This document shows positions 48,086 through 60,112 of a stretch of 64,000 nucleotides of DNA, in pieces. Source of the DNA: Saururus chinensis. Its lineage: Eukaryota; Streptophyta; Magnoliopsida; Piperales; Saururaceae. The stretch is from positions 15,866,501 to 15,930,500 of the forward strand of contig CP141146.1 of the NCBI GenBank assembly GCA_035235625.1, in the 5' to 3' direction. Both the position numbers and the translations under genes were made by a program. The notes under the pieces were generated by a model, which ran no database searches, was not told the DNA's origin, and saw nothing but the letters and a program-made list of their open reading frames with translations. Position 1 is the first letter of the stretch. Each line of letters starts with the position of its first letter.

Positions 48086-48568
48086 CACTACGAGAAAGTG
48101 GAGCAAGAGCGGCACTTGATCAGCGGCGCTGCTGATAATATCCTATTTTTTAAAACATATTTTTATTTTTGAAAAAAAAATACTTTCATAATAAAAATTT
48201 AATGATTTTCTAAACTACCTTCTATCAATTTTTTTATGTTTCAATAAAGAGGGTATTTTTAAAAAAAATTGAGTGATATGAGGTAGTTTAAATATTTGAC
48301 TTTTTCAAAATAGGGCACTTATTTCAAAAGAGAGAGTACTAAATAAATAATAGCAAGTCCAAATGGAGGGGGGCTCCACATCTCAAAATGGACTCAAATT
48401 TAGTTTCTCGCCATCTTATGAGGTCACTATGAAAAAACGTTTACAGGTAATTTAATTACCCAATAGCATTTACATAAGACAGTATATAATCAGCTGAACG
48501 GAAATCATTTCTCACTTACACCACTAGACCTTCTCCTTTTTAATTTGTGGTTCGGATGTAGTGACAAT
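48086..48568 (+). mobile_element. CACTA (En/Spm) element terminus, other end not found
   Basis: CACTACGAGAAA at 48086-48097 is the classical CACTA terminal inverted repeat (CACTACRAGAAA). It is followed by GCGGCACTTGATCAGCGGCG, the type of GC-rich subterminal word seen in these elements. It starts at the very base where the Walker B exon of the AAA-ATPase copy ends. The opposite terminus (TTTCTCGTAGTG) does not occur downstream in the window, so the element is cut, presumably at the duplicated segment at 48569. Confidence 0.55.
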
Positions 48569-48944
48569 AGGGTTTCATGCCTGGCCCATCCCCACCCCGA
48601 CTATCCACGGCACCATGCACAAGGTCTTCACCTTGCACAAAGCTTCTCAAGACGTGTTGATTAAAATTGAATGAAAATTTTCGTGACCGGTTTTCTATGA
48701 CCAGTTCCGTAACCAACGTACCCATATAGGGATCTGGACATAGTACATAAGGGGCACTGAGCCAGTCACGCTAGAGGTTCTCATAAAAATTGCCAACTAA
48801 AGCACGCACTAGTTTGAGACCCAGCACATTCAAAACGCAAGACCGTCAATTCAAATTTTCGAGTTCAAAGCAGATATAGCCGGTCATAGTCAAAGCACAA
48901 ACCCAACCGCGTAGGCGCTGCATGAGTCATGACAAACATGTATA
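48569..48944 (+). repeat. Duplicated segment, copy B (promoter region of the peptide gene, without the gene)
   Basis: This matches 33354-33728 at about 97 %. It includes the end of the gag and the whole unique upstream region of the secreted-peptide gene up to CATGTATA, where unrelated sequence (GGCTTCGGATCGG) begins. Downstream there is no peptide coding sequence. It sits between the CACTA-like DNA and the repeat-rich left flank of the Ulp1 element. Confidence 0.95.
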
Positions 48945-49150
48945 GGCTTCGGATCGGCTGTGATGCACTCCCACCGGGGTGGGTGGGAGTGCCCAATCAG
49001 ATAAAACCACGTCACCTGGGTGGCAGCAGGAGACTGGGTTACTTGTGAACCGGGTGAATGATTTTCGTGAACACAAGACTGGGCGAAGATAAACACAAGA
49101 CCGGGCGAAGATAAGTATTAGAGCCGGGCCAGGCCAGTGGAGTGCAGGAG

Positions 49151-49405
49151 AAGGAACCCAGAACTCCCGCTCTGCAACTCAGCAACGATCCTTCGAGCTC
49201 TCTGCAACTCCACCATCCCGCTGCTCCCGCTCCCACCCGCAGACCGAAGCGGCAATCGACGCCAGAGAAGAGTGGAGTGGTCTTCAAGGAACCCAGAACT
49301 CCCGCTCCCACCCACCCCAGCGATCCTTCGAGCGCTCTGCAACTCACCCATCCCGGTGCTCTCGCTCCCACCCGGTGACCAGAGAAGCGGCAATCGACGC
49401 CGGAG
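49151..49405. repeat. GC-rich 135-bp tandem duplication
   Basis: AAGGAACCCAGAACTCCCGC begins at 49151 and again at 49286; each copy ends with GCAATCGACGCC. The two units differ by small indels. All six frames stay largely open across them, giving spurious Ser/Gly/Arg-rich frames up to 173 codons on the minus strand. This block forms the GC-rich left flank of the Ulp1 element region. Confidence 0.75.
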
Positions 49406-50431
49406 GTAGAAAAATCACAACCACCGTCTTTTTGTTGGTGCTCGCTCCTGATTTCTGATTCTTGTTCGACGGTCGAAACTTCATATCGTTGAGGTACAAC
49501 AAACGAACTTCTCTGGCTTCGATGTGCGTATGTATTTTTTATTTTGTCTCTATCCATCATTCCAGTGGAAAAAAAGGAACTTTGATTGTTTTTCTATTCC
49601 ATTTTCTTTCACGGACAACTTCTGGGTTTTCATTGTTCCGCATTGTGTTTACTGCGTGCCCAAGTGACTGCTCCATCCCAGATTCTTTATGTTCCATTTT
49701 CTTTCACATATAATTTCTGGGTTTTGAATGCTCCACATTGTGTTTACTGCAAGCTTCAGTCACTACTCCATCCTAGATTCTTTAAAGAATAGAAAACTGG
49801 ATTTTATGTTTTTTACCACATTTCTCTCCACCTGCATTTCGTTTGTTCCGCATTTTTTGATCAGCTTTCTTTCAGCTTACCACGCTTCTATATGTTGGAG
49901 AGAAGAAACTGCATATGCTCTGTTTTTATTTTTATTTTTGAAGGTGAAGTCCTAGATCGCCAAAGTGAGGCCTTTTCGTCTCCTGCAAATCAAAATTATG
50001 TTGTCCAGAGCCTCTTCTCCGTTTTGCTTTTTCCAGGAAAAATAGTATCTTTTCCACTTTGGAATTTTTTGCTGCCTGTCTACTGATGAAACTGCATGTG
50101 CTTTGTGTTTATTTTTATTTTTGAATGTGAAGTCCTAGATCACCAAAGTGAGGCCTTTTCGTCTCCTGCAAATCAAAATTATGTTGTCCAGAGCCTCTTC
50201 TCCGTTTTGCTTTTTCCAGGAAAAATTGTATCTGTTCCACTTTGGAATTTTTTGTTGCCTGTCTGCTGATGATTGTGAACACCTAATGGTTTCATTTCTC
50301 ATGTTCACGAAACCTGCTACGCATAAAAGGATTTCAGAGTGTCCCCTTTGTCTTCTCTTTATATCAACTAAATGCTTACCGATGATTTTGATGCCTTTAA
50401 ATGTTCGATTATTTTGATGCCTTCAATTTAT

Positions 50432-50738
50432 ATAAGCCTTGCAGCAATATTGCTGTAGGGTTGGAGCAATATTGCATCAGCATTGGAGCAATATTGCTCC
50501 AACCTTGGAGCAATATTGCTCCAACCTGAAACTGTTCATTTATTTTGATGCCTTCAATTTTTTTCGATGATTTTGATGCCTTTAATGTTCGATTATTTTG
50601 ATGCCTTCAATTTATATAAGCCTTGCAGCAATATTGCTGTAGGGTTGGAGCAATATTGCTCCAACCTTGAGCAATATTGTATCAGCCTTGGAGCAATATT
50701 GCATTAGCCTTGGAGCAATATTGTTCCAACTTCATATT
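50432..50738. repeat. 22-bp palindromic satellite, first left array (two blocks)
   Basis: Units follow TTGGAGCAATATTGCTCCAA plus two spacer bases, period 22. The 20-base core is a perfect palindrome. Variants end GCATCAGC instead of GCTCCAAC. About four units lie at 50432-50527 and five at 50619-50738, separated by a stretch containing GATGCCTTCAATTT. Confidence 0.9.
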
Positions 50739-51725
50739 GTTGAGGTACAACTTCTGGGTTTTTCTTTGTTCCGCATTGTGTTTACTGCGCGCCCAAGTGA
50801 CTGCTCCATCCCAGATTCTTTATTTTCCATTTTCTTTCACATATAATTTCTGGGTTTTGAATGTTCCACATTGTGTTTACTGCAAGCTTCAGTCACTACT
50901 CCATCCCAGATTCTTTAAAGAATATAAAATTGGATTTTTTGCTTTTTACCACATTTCTCTCCACCTGCATTTCGTTTGTTTGCATATTTTGATCAGCTTT
51001 CTTTCAGCTTACCACGCTTCTATATGTCGGAGAGAAGAAACTGCATATGCTCTGTGTTTATTTTTGTTTTTGAAGGTGAAGTCCTAGATCTCCAAAGTGA
51101 GGCCTTTTCGTCTCCTGAAAATCAAAATTATGTTGTCCAAAGCCTCTTCTCTGTTTTGATTTTTCCAAGAAAAATAGTATCTTTTCCACTTTGGAATTTT
51201 TTGCTGCCTGTCTACTGATGAAACTGCATGTGCTCTGTGTTTATTTTTATTTTTGAATCTGAATTCGTAGATCGCCAAAGTGAGGCCTTTTCGTCTCCTA
51301 CAAATCAAAATTATGTTGTCCAGAGCCTCTTCTCCTTTTTGCTTTTTCCAGGAAAAATAGTATCTCTTCCACTTTGGATTTTTTTGTTGCAGGAGAAAAA
51401 ATGAACCTGCATGTGCTTTGTGTTTATTTTTATTTTTGAATGTGAAGTCCTAGATCGCCAAAGTGAGGCCTTTTCGTCTCCTGCAAATCAAAATTATGTT
51501 GTCCAGAGCCTCTTCTCCGTTTTGCTTTTTCCAGGAAAAATTGTATTTGTTCCACTTTGGAATTTTTCGTTGCCTGTCTGCTGATGATTGTGAACAACTA
51601 ATGGTTTCATTTCTCATGTTCACGAAACCTGCCACGCATAAAAGGATTTCAGAGTGTCCCCTTTGTCTTCTCTTTATATCAACTAAATGCTTACCGATGA
51701 TTTTGATGTCTTCAATTTATATAAG

Positions 51726-52225
51726 CCTTGCAGCAATATTGCTGTAGGGTTGGAGCAATATTGCTCCAACCTTGAGCAATATTGCATCAGCATTGGAGCA
51801 ATATTGCTCCAACCTTAGAGCAGTATTGCTCCAACCTGAAACTGTTCATTTATTTTGATGCCTTCAATTTTTTCCGATGATTTTGATGCCTTTAATGTTC
51901 GATTATTTTGATGCCTTCAATTTATATAAGCCTTGCAGCAATATTGCTGTAGGGTTGGAGCAATATTGCTCCAAACTTGAGCAATATTACATCAGCCTTG
52001 GAGCAATATTGCATCAGCCTTGGAGCAATATTGTTCCAACTTGGACCAATATTGCTCCAACATTGGAGTAATATTGCTCCAACATTGGAGCAATATTGCT
52101 CCAACCTTGAGCAATATTGCATCAGCATTGGAGCAATATTGCATCAGCATTGGAGCAATATTGCTCCAACCTTAGAGCAATATTGCTCCAACCTGAAACA
52201 ATATTGATGCAGGGATTGAGCAATA
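51726..52225. repeat. 22-bp palindromic satellite, second left array (two blocks)
   Basis: This is the same unit as at 50432, in blocks 51726-51836 (about five units) and 51934-52225 (about thirteen). The longer second block shows recent expansion. It stops 128 bp before the presumed start codon of the Ulp1-type gene. Confidence 0.9.
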
Positions 52226-52352
52226 TTGCTAAAATTGTAAATTATAAATGCTAATAATTCTTAACAACATTCTAACTTTTTTAATGTGCTTTTTTATGTT
52301 TCAGGAACAGTGTCTTCACTATAGTCGGGCTTTCTTGCATTGAATACATATC

Positions 52353-55300
52353 ATGGCAACTAAATCAAGTAGGTTTTTTTTAATCCCTAAGTTTAAAATG
52401 TTTGTGGATGTTGTTGATGTACTAATATTAATGTTTATGCATTAGGATTATTGCTCTTGTTATTGCAATATTTTAAATGTTAATCCTATTATCAATAATT
52501 GAATTATATGCGACATTTTAAAGACATTATTGCTACAACATTTCTGCATTATTGGTAATTTTATAGCACACTAGCTAAAAATGTTGTAGCATTATTTCAG
52601 CTATACTCATACCATCTTGAATATGATGCTAGTGTATATTTTAAATATTGATATGTTATTTACGGGGTTATATTCAACACTTTTATTATATGTCTAGGTA
52701 CCTTCTTACTAATACTTAGATATGTATTGATGCAGAAGTTCTTGAATCAAAGAAGAGGGGCTCAAACCTTGGAGGAGGATCAGGAAGAAATAGGCGAGAG
52801 TCATTGAAAGTCCCTTGTTTCCCCTCGGGACTAGCAAAGTCAGTGAACATATTGTCTACCTTCCCAGAGGTGAAGACTCTTGTTAGCCAAACCCCCTTCA
52901 TCCAATTGTTAGACGCCAGAAACATCGTTTGTCAGGCGTCACTCTTTGAAGTAATTTTGGGTTATTGGACTGAGGACCAACCTGGGGTTACATTCAAAGG
53001 ATGTAGAGTGGACTTCACTGTGGAGGATGTGGCCCTCATTACTGGCCTAAAGAAGGGGGGCAATCGGGTGGTCTTCACCCAAGAACGGGAGGAGAGGGGT
53101 GCTTATTGTAAGCGTCATTTTGGGAAGAAGCAGGTTACCAGGTCTGAAATTGAGAAGACCATGGACGTTTTAAGTGCCAAGACCGACCCAAAATTGGTGG
53201 AGGATTGTGCAAGAATGATCATCTTGCACATTTTCTCATGCCTCCTATTTCCTCAGACCCACACTGTGGTCAAGAACTCGTTAATTGACCTGGTGGAAGA
53301 CATGGGCAGCCTCCATCAATATGACTGGCCTCAAGCTATTTATGAATTTTTAGTAGTCTCAGCCTCATCCCTCCATAGGAAGATTATGTCAAAGGAGGAA
53401 GGCAAGTCTGAGGGCTATGGATCATTGATAGGAGCAGCATTTGTCCTACAGGTATTTTATACTTACAACATAATTGTATTTACATGATTACATAGGAGTT
53501 ACAAAATGCTAATTTTTATCTTTTATATGTTATAGGTTTGGGTGTTTGAGCATTTTAAAATGTTCATATCCCCTGTGCCGCAGAAGCTGCCCCGATTTGC
53601 CAAGTGGCCAAATTGTGGCATGGTAAAGGGGGAAAAAGAGGCTAAGCACCATAGGTCGGTGGGCAAATATGCAAAAATGTTTAAATTTCTGAGACCACAA
53701 GAGGTAATTGGGACTATTTTTTATATTGAAATGTTTGAGTTTTTAAAATCTGTTCAACCTTTAAGTTTATTGAACTTTGCATGTTAACTAATTGTGCATA
53801 TGTTGACCACAGGTTCTATCTGTGTTGGTTCCTTTTGCGAATGAGGCAAATCTCATTGAAGGGGCAGGAAAGGCCTTAAAAAAAAGGAAGGTTGGAATGG
53901 AAGGTGGGGCGCTGGTGAAGGCGAGTGGGGGAGGAATGTTGGTCCTGAAGTCGGCACTAGATAATATGGCCTCTGCACTTGGAGTTGTGCATACTGCCAT
54001 GCATATATTGGAGGAGGAGGGCTACCCTACTGACCATCTACATGGTGTCATGGACACCATTTCAGAAAAATTTGGCACATTTAAGAACATGGCCAATCAT
54101 TTGGTTAAGAGGCCATCAAAGAGGATGAGGTATACCTCCCCTGCAGCAACGGACGAGGAGGAAGGTGGCAAAGCTGACGAGGAAGATATTGGAGATAATA
54201 ATGATGATAATGAAGAGGAGGGTGAGGAGGAGGGAGGGGAAGAGGTGGATGAAGAGGGGGGAGAAGGAGGAGAGGAGGAAGAGGGGGAGAGGCAGGAGAG
54301 GAGGGGAGAGTGGATGAGGGAGAGGGGGGAGAGGAGGTGGGAGAGGATGGGGGAGAGGAGGAAGAGGGGGGAGAGGAGGTGGGAGAGGCAGGAGAGGAGG
54401 GGAGAGTGGATGAGGGAGAGGGGAGAGAGGCGGATGAAGAGGAGGGGGAGAGGAGCAAGGGGAGGATAAGAGAGAGGAGGGTCCAGATGGGGAAGAGAGT
54501 ATGAATGATGAGGAGGGAGAGGGGGAAGGAGATAAAGAGGGTCTCACTTCGAAAAAGACCTCTACGGATAAAATATAAAAGTAAGAAGTATGGGACCCCT
54601 TTTACTCAGGAGACAAAGAGGAAGAGGAGGGAGAAGAAGGAAATGACTGTGGAGGAGGCCGCAACCATTTTAGTTTCTTGCGAAGCCTCAGCCAAGCAAG
54701 CATCCCCTACCATCCGTCGCCGTCCAATGAAGATTAACTTATGCAGTCCTCTATCTAATTTGTGTAAGCGAGATCAAGAAACTATTCAAAAATTCATTAT
54801 AGATAGGAGCCATTCTGTGGTGGGTGTCGGTGTCGCAGACAATGACTTAGTGGATATGTTGAAGGCAGAGTACATCTCTTCTAATGTAAGACTACAATTT
54901 CTATCTCTTTAAATCTTAAGTATTCAATATTGATTTTATATTAAGTGTATGCTTCGATGTATGTAGGTAATAGATGCTTACATGTATATGCTACAACAAA
55001 GAGCCTCTAGATCTACTGGAAATGCCTTCCCCAAATGCCACTTTGGGACCTTTGCGTTGCAATTTTATTTCACCAAGGTATGATCCAAAGTATAATATTT
55101 TAATGTATTGGGTTAAGTTAGGATATGGACTAAGTTAAATCCATGCGAATTGCAATTGAAGGTTATGACAAAGGACGCAATGGAGGACCTCGCAACCACT
55201 TGTTTTGGAGCGGATAAAGAATGCCCTGATTTCATCTTTATACCAATGTGTGACAATGCACATTTTCACTTATTGGTCATAGATGTTGACAAGACTGAAG

Positions 55301-55799
55301 TGAAATGGTTTGATTCCATGTCTGGGTATGGCCACAAGAAACGACATCCTAATGTGAAAAAATTGGTGAGTAAATTTATGATTCATTGAGACCAATTTTT
55401 TTTTAAAACAATTGATTTGAAACTAATTTGGCAAATATGTGAATAATAGATGGATAGCATTGGAGTATTTCTTGAGGAGCACCTTAAGTTACCTCATGCT
55501 CAAAAGTGGAAGATCGTTAGTAAGAAGGGACCATACCAATCCAACGGGGTTGATTGTGGGTTCTTCCTTATGCGTACTGTATTTTGCATTAGTTCTGGTT
55601 TGCCGGTTGATTATACTCAGGTATAATGGGGTTAATAAGATATATGAGTCAATTGCATATATTTTTTTATTTCTTCTTTATTCCTTCAGTCAAAATGGGA
55701 TACTAACAAATTTATTTGTTTCAACTTTTTTAGGAAGATATCTCCCAGCGTCTGAGACTTGGAATGGCTGCAGAGATCCTAAGAGGCTCTATTGATTGA
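52353..55799 (+). CDS. Ulp1-type cysteine protease (C48) gene of a Kaonashi/FARE-like transposon
   Basis: Exons: 52353-52368, 52736-53451, 53536-53703, 53813-54885, 54967-55077, 55162-55365, 55450-55620, 55734-55799 (TGA), all GT..AG. Residues about 35-300 resemble the DUF1985-like region of plant transposon proteins (FEVILGYWTEDQPGVTFKG, DFTVEDVALITGLKKG). A long Glu/Gly-rich stretch follows. The C-terminal protease has His in AHFHLLVID, Asp in KWFDSM, the oxyanion Gln and the nucleophile Cys in YQSNGVDCGFFL, so the triad is intact. Ulp1 enzymes remove SUMO; in Kaonashi MULEs and FARE foldback elements such genes are known but their role is unclear. Exon 4 changes frame at least three times within the purine tract 54150-54540: it is either broken or contains an unrecognised intron. 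Palindromic satellite lies on both sides of the locus. Confidence 0.8.
54150..54545 (+). repeat. Long purine tract (GGAGA-rich) inside the Ulp1-gene acidic region
   Basis: About 400 bases are almost only A and G on the plus strand. They include a repeated word GAGAGGCAGGAGAGG with period about 99 bp (near 54285 and 54383). The tract codes Glu/Gly in one frame and Arg/Glu/Trp in another. Such mirror-like homopurine DNA can form triplex structures and is prone to slippage, which fits the frame changes seen here. The minus-strand Ser/Pro frames of 117-143 codons are shadows. Confidence 0.9.
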
Positions 55800-56655
55800 G
55801 TATGAGTCTTTATGGTGATGGTGAGAACCTTAAATGGTATAAATGTGTGGATACCTTGGAGCCCAGGGCATCAACAATGTGTGGATTTTTCATGTTTCGA
55901 GAATGTAGTCAAATTGCATTAGCAGAGCTCACTTTGCTCGCCTGCATGTCAGCTCAGAGTTGTTGGCTTCTGTTTTGGATCCCCGTCTTTGGATTCTTGT
56001 AAGCATATATTTCTCCTTACATTTATATCGTATAATGTTTGTGTGATTGTAGATGACCACTGTATGCAACCGGGTGTCATGCAGTTTGCACTTTGTTATC
56101 AAATTATATCTTTCCTCTTGTTGATTCCACATAGTACATCAACGTGCCAACTTTGTATTTGTAGGATATGAAAAATGTTGTAGAAAAGTTAATATCAAAC
56201 TTTGTGCTGCACTGACCAATTGATAGCTAACATCGACAATTTTACATCTTTCATGAAAAGTTATCACCTTTACTATCATCTTATCTGTTGCTCATTTGAG
56301 AAAAAGGAATTTGATTGAGATTATGGCACCCACAAAGTGTGGATCATCTACTGCTACTAATTGACTAGTGGAAACTTATTATCTTGCTCTTGTGTATTTT
56401 TATTTTCTTCATCCTATGTTAACATGCATTCAAATTCTTCCACGTTAAATTCAATGGAACTTTTTATCATGTAATATTTTTGTGTCTGCCAAAAACCTCA
56501 TTGTCAAGTAGAGCAGTAGCTAGGATTTTCATTTATGTGAATAGCACAATATCATATGAACTTAACTATTCCAAGAAAGGCGAGATACTTGGATCACTTC
56601 ATGCTGGAGTTCAATGGACTATTGGTTCTAATGCTTTATTTAATGGAAAAAACAG
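55800..56655. other. No assignable gene between the Ulp1 gene and the AlaRS fragment
   Basis: Ordinary AT-rich sequence with several short frames. No upstream AlaRS exon (catalytic domain or start of the editing domain) was found in it, so the AlaRS copy starts abruptly at its exon at 56656. A short frame at about 56500-56650 has no recognisable match. Confidence 0.4.
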
Positions 56656-59091
56656 GTTGACTATGATAGGCGTGCTCTCATTGCACCTAATCATACATGC
56701 ACTCACATGCTGAACTACGCTCTTAGGGTAGGTAGTTAAAATTGTTATTAGGTGCTATTTTAATCCTCTTTCTTTTGTTTAGTGAGCACCAGGCCGAACC
56801 TAACACATGGCTTATATTTATGATGTTTATTTTTAATTCTTGAGTGTGGAATTGAAAGACTACTGGAATGAGAATGACTGAATAATTAGGGGAAGTGTGA
56901 GTGTTTTGGTCTAAATGTGGCATTGAGAATTGCCTTTTTTTTACCTGAGTGCAGGAAGTGCTTGGAAATCATGTTGATCAAAAAGGCTCTTATGTGGGTC
57001 CTGAAAAATTAAGATTTCATTTTTCTCACGGTAAGATTGATTGCTATCTTATGGGGTATATGTGTTATTTTTAGCCTCGTGGATATGTTCTTGATCTCAT
57101 TTATTTTTAAACAGGGAAGCCGATTGATCCAAAGGATTTGAAAAAAATTGAGGATATTGTAAATCAGCAAATAAAAGATGAGTTGATTGTATTTGCTAGT
57201 GAAGCTAAACTTGATGAAGCAAAATGTATTACTGGGTTGCGTGCTGTATTTGGAGAAGTAGGGGATTCTTCTTTACACATCTATTAAATCACATTTATAC
57301 AAATTTGAACTGTCATGACTCGGAGAAAATACTTTTATATTCTTGATGCTATCAATATTTAGTGACTGGGCAGTAGTTTCATCCATAAGGCTCTTTTGAT
57401 AATATTGTATACCGTACATTACATTTTTATTACTTTTAGGTCTGATCCAGTAAGGGTTGTGTCAATTGGTCTTAAAGTGGAGGAGCTCCTTGCCAACCCC
57501 GAGAATGATAACTGGTGTCAATATTCAACTGAACTTTGTGGAGGTTTTTTCTGAAGCTTATTTTTAATTAAATTATTTTTTGTAATATTTATAATTATTC
57601 TTTCATGCCACTTTTTTAGAGTGGGATCCATTTTGAAGGCCCCAAATAGTTAGAGAAGGTTATTTGATAATATTTTTTTAGTTGTTTTTGGTATTTATAT
57701 GTATTACTTCAATTTGATAAGTGGGTCTCGTTTGCATGTGGTGGTGATCTGATGCTGTTGTTATGTTTACTAGGGACTCACATTTCTAATACACGAGAAG
57801 CTAAAAAATTTGCCCTTATGTTGGAGGAGAATATTGGTGAAGGCAAACGGAGAATATCTGCGGTTACAACAGAGTATGCCATCAGGGCAATTGATTTGGC
57901 ACATTCTCTCGAGGAGGAAATAAATAAAGCTAGCACAGCTGAAAAAAGTTCCCTAGTGGAGGTATTTTAATGAATCATTTTTCCTTTTCCAAGAGAGAAT
58001 TGAGGCCATCTGTATCTTAGCTGTCGGTCAGACTGTCCAATTTTTTTTTAAAATATAATGAAGTGAATAATTTCAACATACATGAACGTGGATTTGTAAT
58101 TTTGCATCATGCTCTATGTTAAAATATATTTCCTGCTCTTTGTTACCCCTCCTGCAATTATTTGCAGTGAGCCTTATTATGGATATATTGCTGCTTGGGA
58201 TCTGGTCTTCTTGCACACATTTATGTGCTGTTTTGCTGTCTCAGATTGTACCATATTTGAAGAATCTTGTGGAGAAGGCAGATATACCAGCACCTTTAAG
58301 AGCAGTCCTGAAAGATAGTGTCTTGAAGTTAGATGTGAGAATATAGTCCTTTTATGAAATTCCCTAGTTATGCTTCAAATCGCTTACACCTTCAGTCTGA
58401 TTATTTAAATTTTTTTACTTAGGTTGAAGTGAGAAAGGCACAAAAGCATATTGGTCAAGGGAACACGGAGAAGGCAATAAAAGAAGCTACTGAAGTAGCA
58501 GAGACTGCAATTAGAGAAGGAAAAGCTTTCATTGTAATTTGTGTTGATGTCAGCATGGATGCTACAGCTGTCCGCGAAGCTGTTCTTAAAGCTGTACAGT
58601 AGGTTGCACTACTGTCTTAATTTTATTGTTATTAGCATAATAGGTATTATTTGCCCATGGTAGGAGAGTTTTGGAACAAAGATGTTCATTTCCTTGAAAT
58701 TGCAGGGAATATCAGTAATGGTTTTCAGTAAAGACAAGGCTTCAAACAAGGCAGTCGGTTGTGCTGGGGTGCCAGTTGATGTTATAAAAAAAGTTCCTAA
58801 TGCTACTGAGTGGTTGAAGGCAGCCATGGAACCTGTTAAAGGGAAAGCTGGCGGAAAACCTGGTTTTGCCCAAGGCCAGGTGAGTAAGCACTTGTGTTAC
58901 CATCTTAACTTTTTTGAAGTTGGTTTTGCTACCGCCTTAGCCTTTTAAACCTGGTTTTCTGTTTGATACAAATGCAAATGTGACCTGACAGTTTTTCTGT
59001 GATCTAAATGCAGGCAACTGATGCATCACAACTTGAAGAGGCCATTAAGGTTGCACAACAATTTGCAGCCTTGAAGCTGCATGAAAATTAG
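56656..59091 (+). pseudogene. Alanine--tRNA ligase, 3' half only (editing and C-Ala domains)
   Basis: Nine exons: 56656-56727, 56955-57030, 57115-57257, 57440-57543, 57774-57961, 58245-58334, 58423-58602, 58706-58879, 59014-59091 (TAG). The first has the editing-site motif HTCTH ([15 protein letters not shown]). Later ones have LCGGTHISNTREAKKFAL, the second zinc/editing motif CxxxH, followed by the linker helices and the C-Ala domain (GISVMVFSKDKASNKAV; VAQQFAALKLHEN). AlaRS charges tRNA-Ala, and this half clears mischarged Ser/Gly; the N-terminal catalytic and tRNA-binding domains are missing. Two lesions are seen: about 5 bp is lost at the start of exon 4 ([11 protein letters not shown] where [12 protein letters not shown] is expected), and the last codon of exon 7 is TAG (58600-58602). 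Retained introns show a genomic-DNA origin. It lies between the Ulp1 gene and the right satellite array. Confidence 0.9.
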
Positions 59092-60112
59092 CAGCAAGGC
59101 TACCGTGGCATTGGCACAATTGACTAATTGTTTATTGTTTCATTATATATTGTTTCCACATTGGATACAGATCAACCGTGGAGAGTTAATTTAATTTTAG
59201 AGTGCTATTTATCCACAAAGGAAACAGAATTAGTGTAATTAGACTGTACAGTTGTTGACTAGTGAAATAATTTTTTTGGCCAAATAGAAAACTATTAATG
59301 AAGAACAGAGGAAGTCTGACTTATATGAGTTGAGCTTTGAAGTTGTAGTAAGTTGAGGTTAAGGAGGTTTATTCTATTATTCTTACTCAAGCTAATAGAA
59401 ATTATACTTCCAATTTTGGAGGAGGAGTCAGACTCTCTCCCAAGAAGGAAAGCGTCCAGCCTCGATGGTGATCAACATTTCCCTCGTGCTGTCTTCAAGG
59501 TGGCGCTCACACTGAACTCGTTCTTTTGACAAATGAAACGAAGTCTTGGGGCGGGCCATATCTCCTAGTTTATATGTGGCCCTTATAGCTACACTTATGT
59601 GAGGGTAACTTCTGCTAGGAGACTCCTAATTTCTACGTGTCAACACGGTCAACTCTCGAAGCTCAATTCCATCATTGTAGTTTCGAGATGATTTTCTATT
59701 AGCTCAAGGGTAATCTTACTAACAATGTTCAGCTAAACGGCAATTTCGACCTTCTTGAAATTGGTGGGTCCTACCTCGTGACTTGCACTATTAGTCAACT
59801 CACACTTGTGAATTCATTAGCACTTGGTAAAAGGCGATATTCACATTATCTACAACACCGTGATTAAAAGGCGATATTCTCTCCGTGCTTATATTAACAG
59901 CCATATTTTAAAATTTAGTAGTTTTTATTAAATAGTGGAATTTACATCTAAAAAAAGAGAAAATAAGTTTATGATAGCATAAGCAAATAGCTGTCCTCTA
60001 GGAATTTTGAAATCAATAATTTCTACACTGGAAGCGGTCTCTTACACGTTCAATATCCTTCATTGGGGTGGCTGAATCGTGCGACGTCACCTTCATGTCA
60101 CACTACCAGTTT
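59092..60112. other. No gene seen
   Basis: The AlaRS 3' flank is followed by sequence with no recognisable coding content. It ends where the 22-bp palindromic satellite begins. Confidence 0.4.

Larger units (their letters stand above)
49480..52245. repeat. Higher-order tandem repeat with palindromic satellite blocks
   Basis: Two large units follow each other (about 49480-50730 and 50731-52245). Each begins CTTCATATYGTTGAGGTACA. Each holds a block of about 170 bp with TCCGCATTGTGTTTACTGC (49619 and 50752). Then come two or three copies of a block of about 180 bp marked by CAAAGTGAGGCCTTTTCGTC (starting near 49912, 50094, 51043, 51229 and 51411). A third block is marked GTGTCCCCTTTGTCTTC (50338, 51654). 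Each unit ends with arrays of the 22-bp palindromic satellite. The second unit has one extra copy of the 180-bp block and a longer array. The Ulp1 gene starts 108 bp after the right edge. Confidence 0.85.

Noticed and set aside
48540..48725. Antisense open frame conserved in both copies of the duplicated segment (48.5 and 33.3 kb)
   Set aside because: The copies are about 97 % identical DNA, so conservation of the frame is no evidence for coding; it runs antisense to gag.
49039..49560. 173-codon minus-strand frame with internal repeats
   Set aside because: It arises from the GC-rich 135-bp tandem duplication; no signal, domain or splice context supports it.
54105..54547. Ser/Pro-rich frames of 117 and 143 codons on the minus strand
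   Set aside because: They are the complement of the purine tract in the Ulp1-type gene; CCT/TCC triplets cannot form stops, so the openness is compositional.
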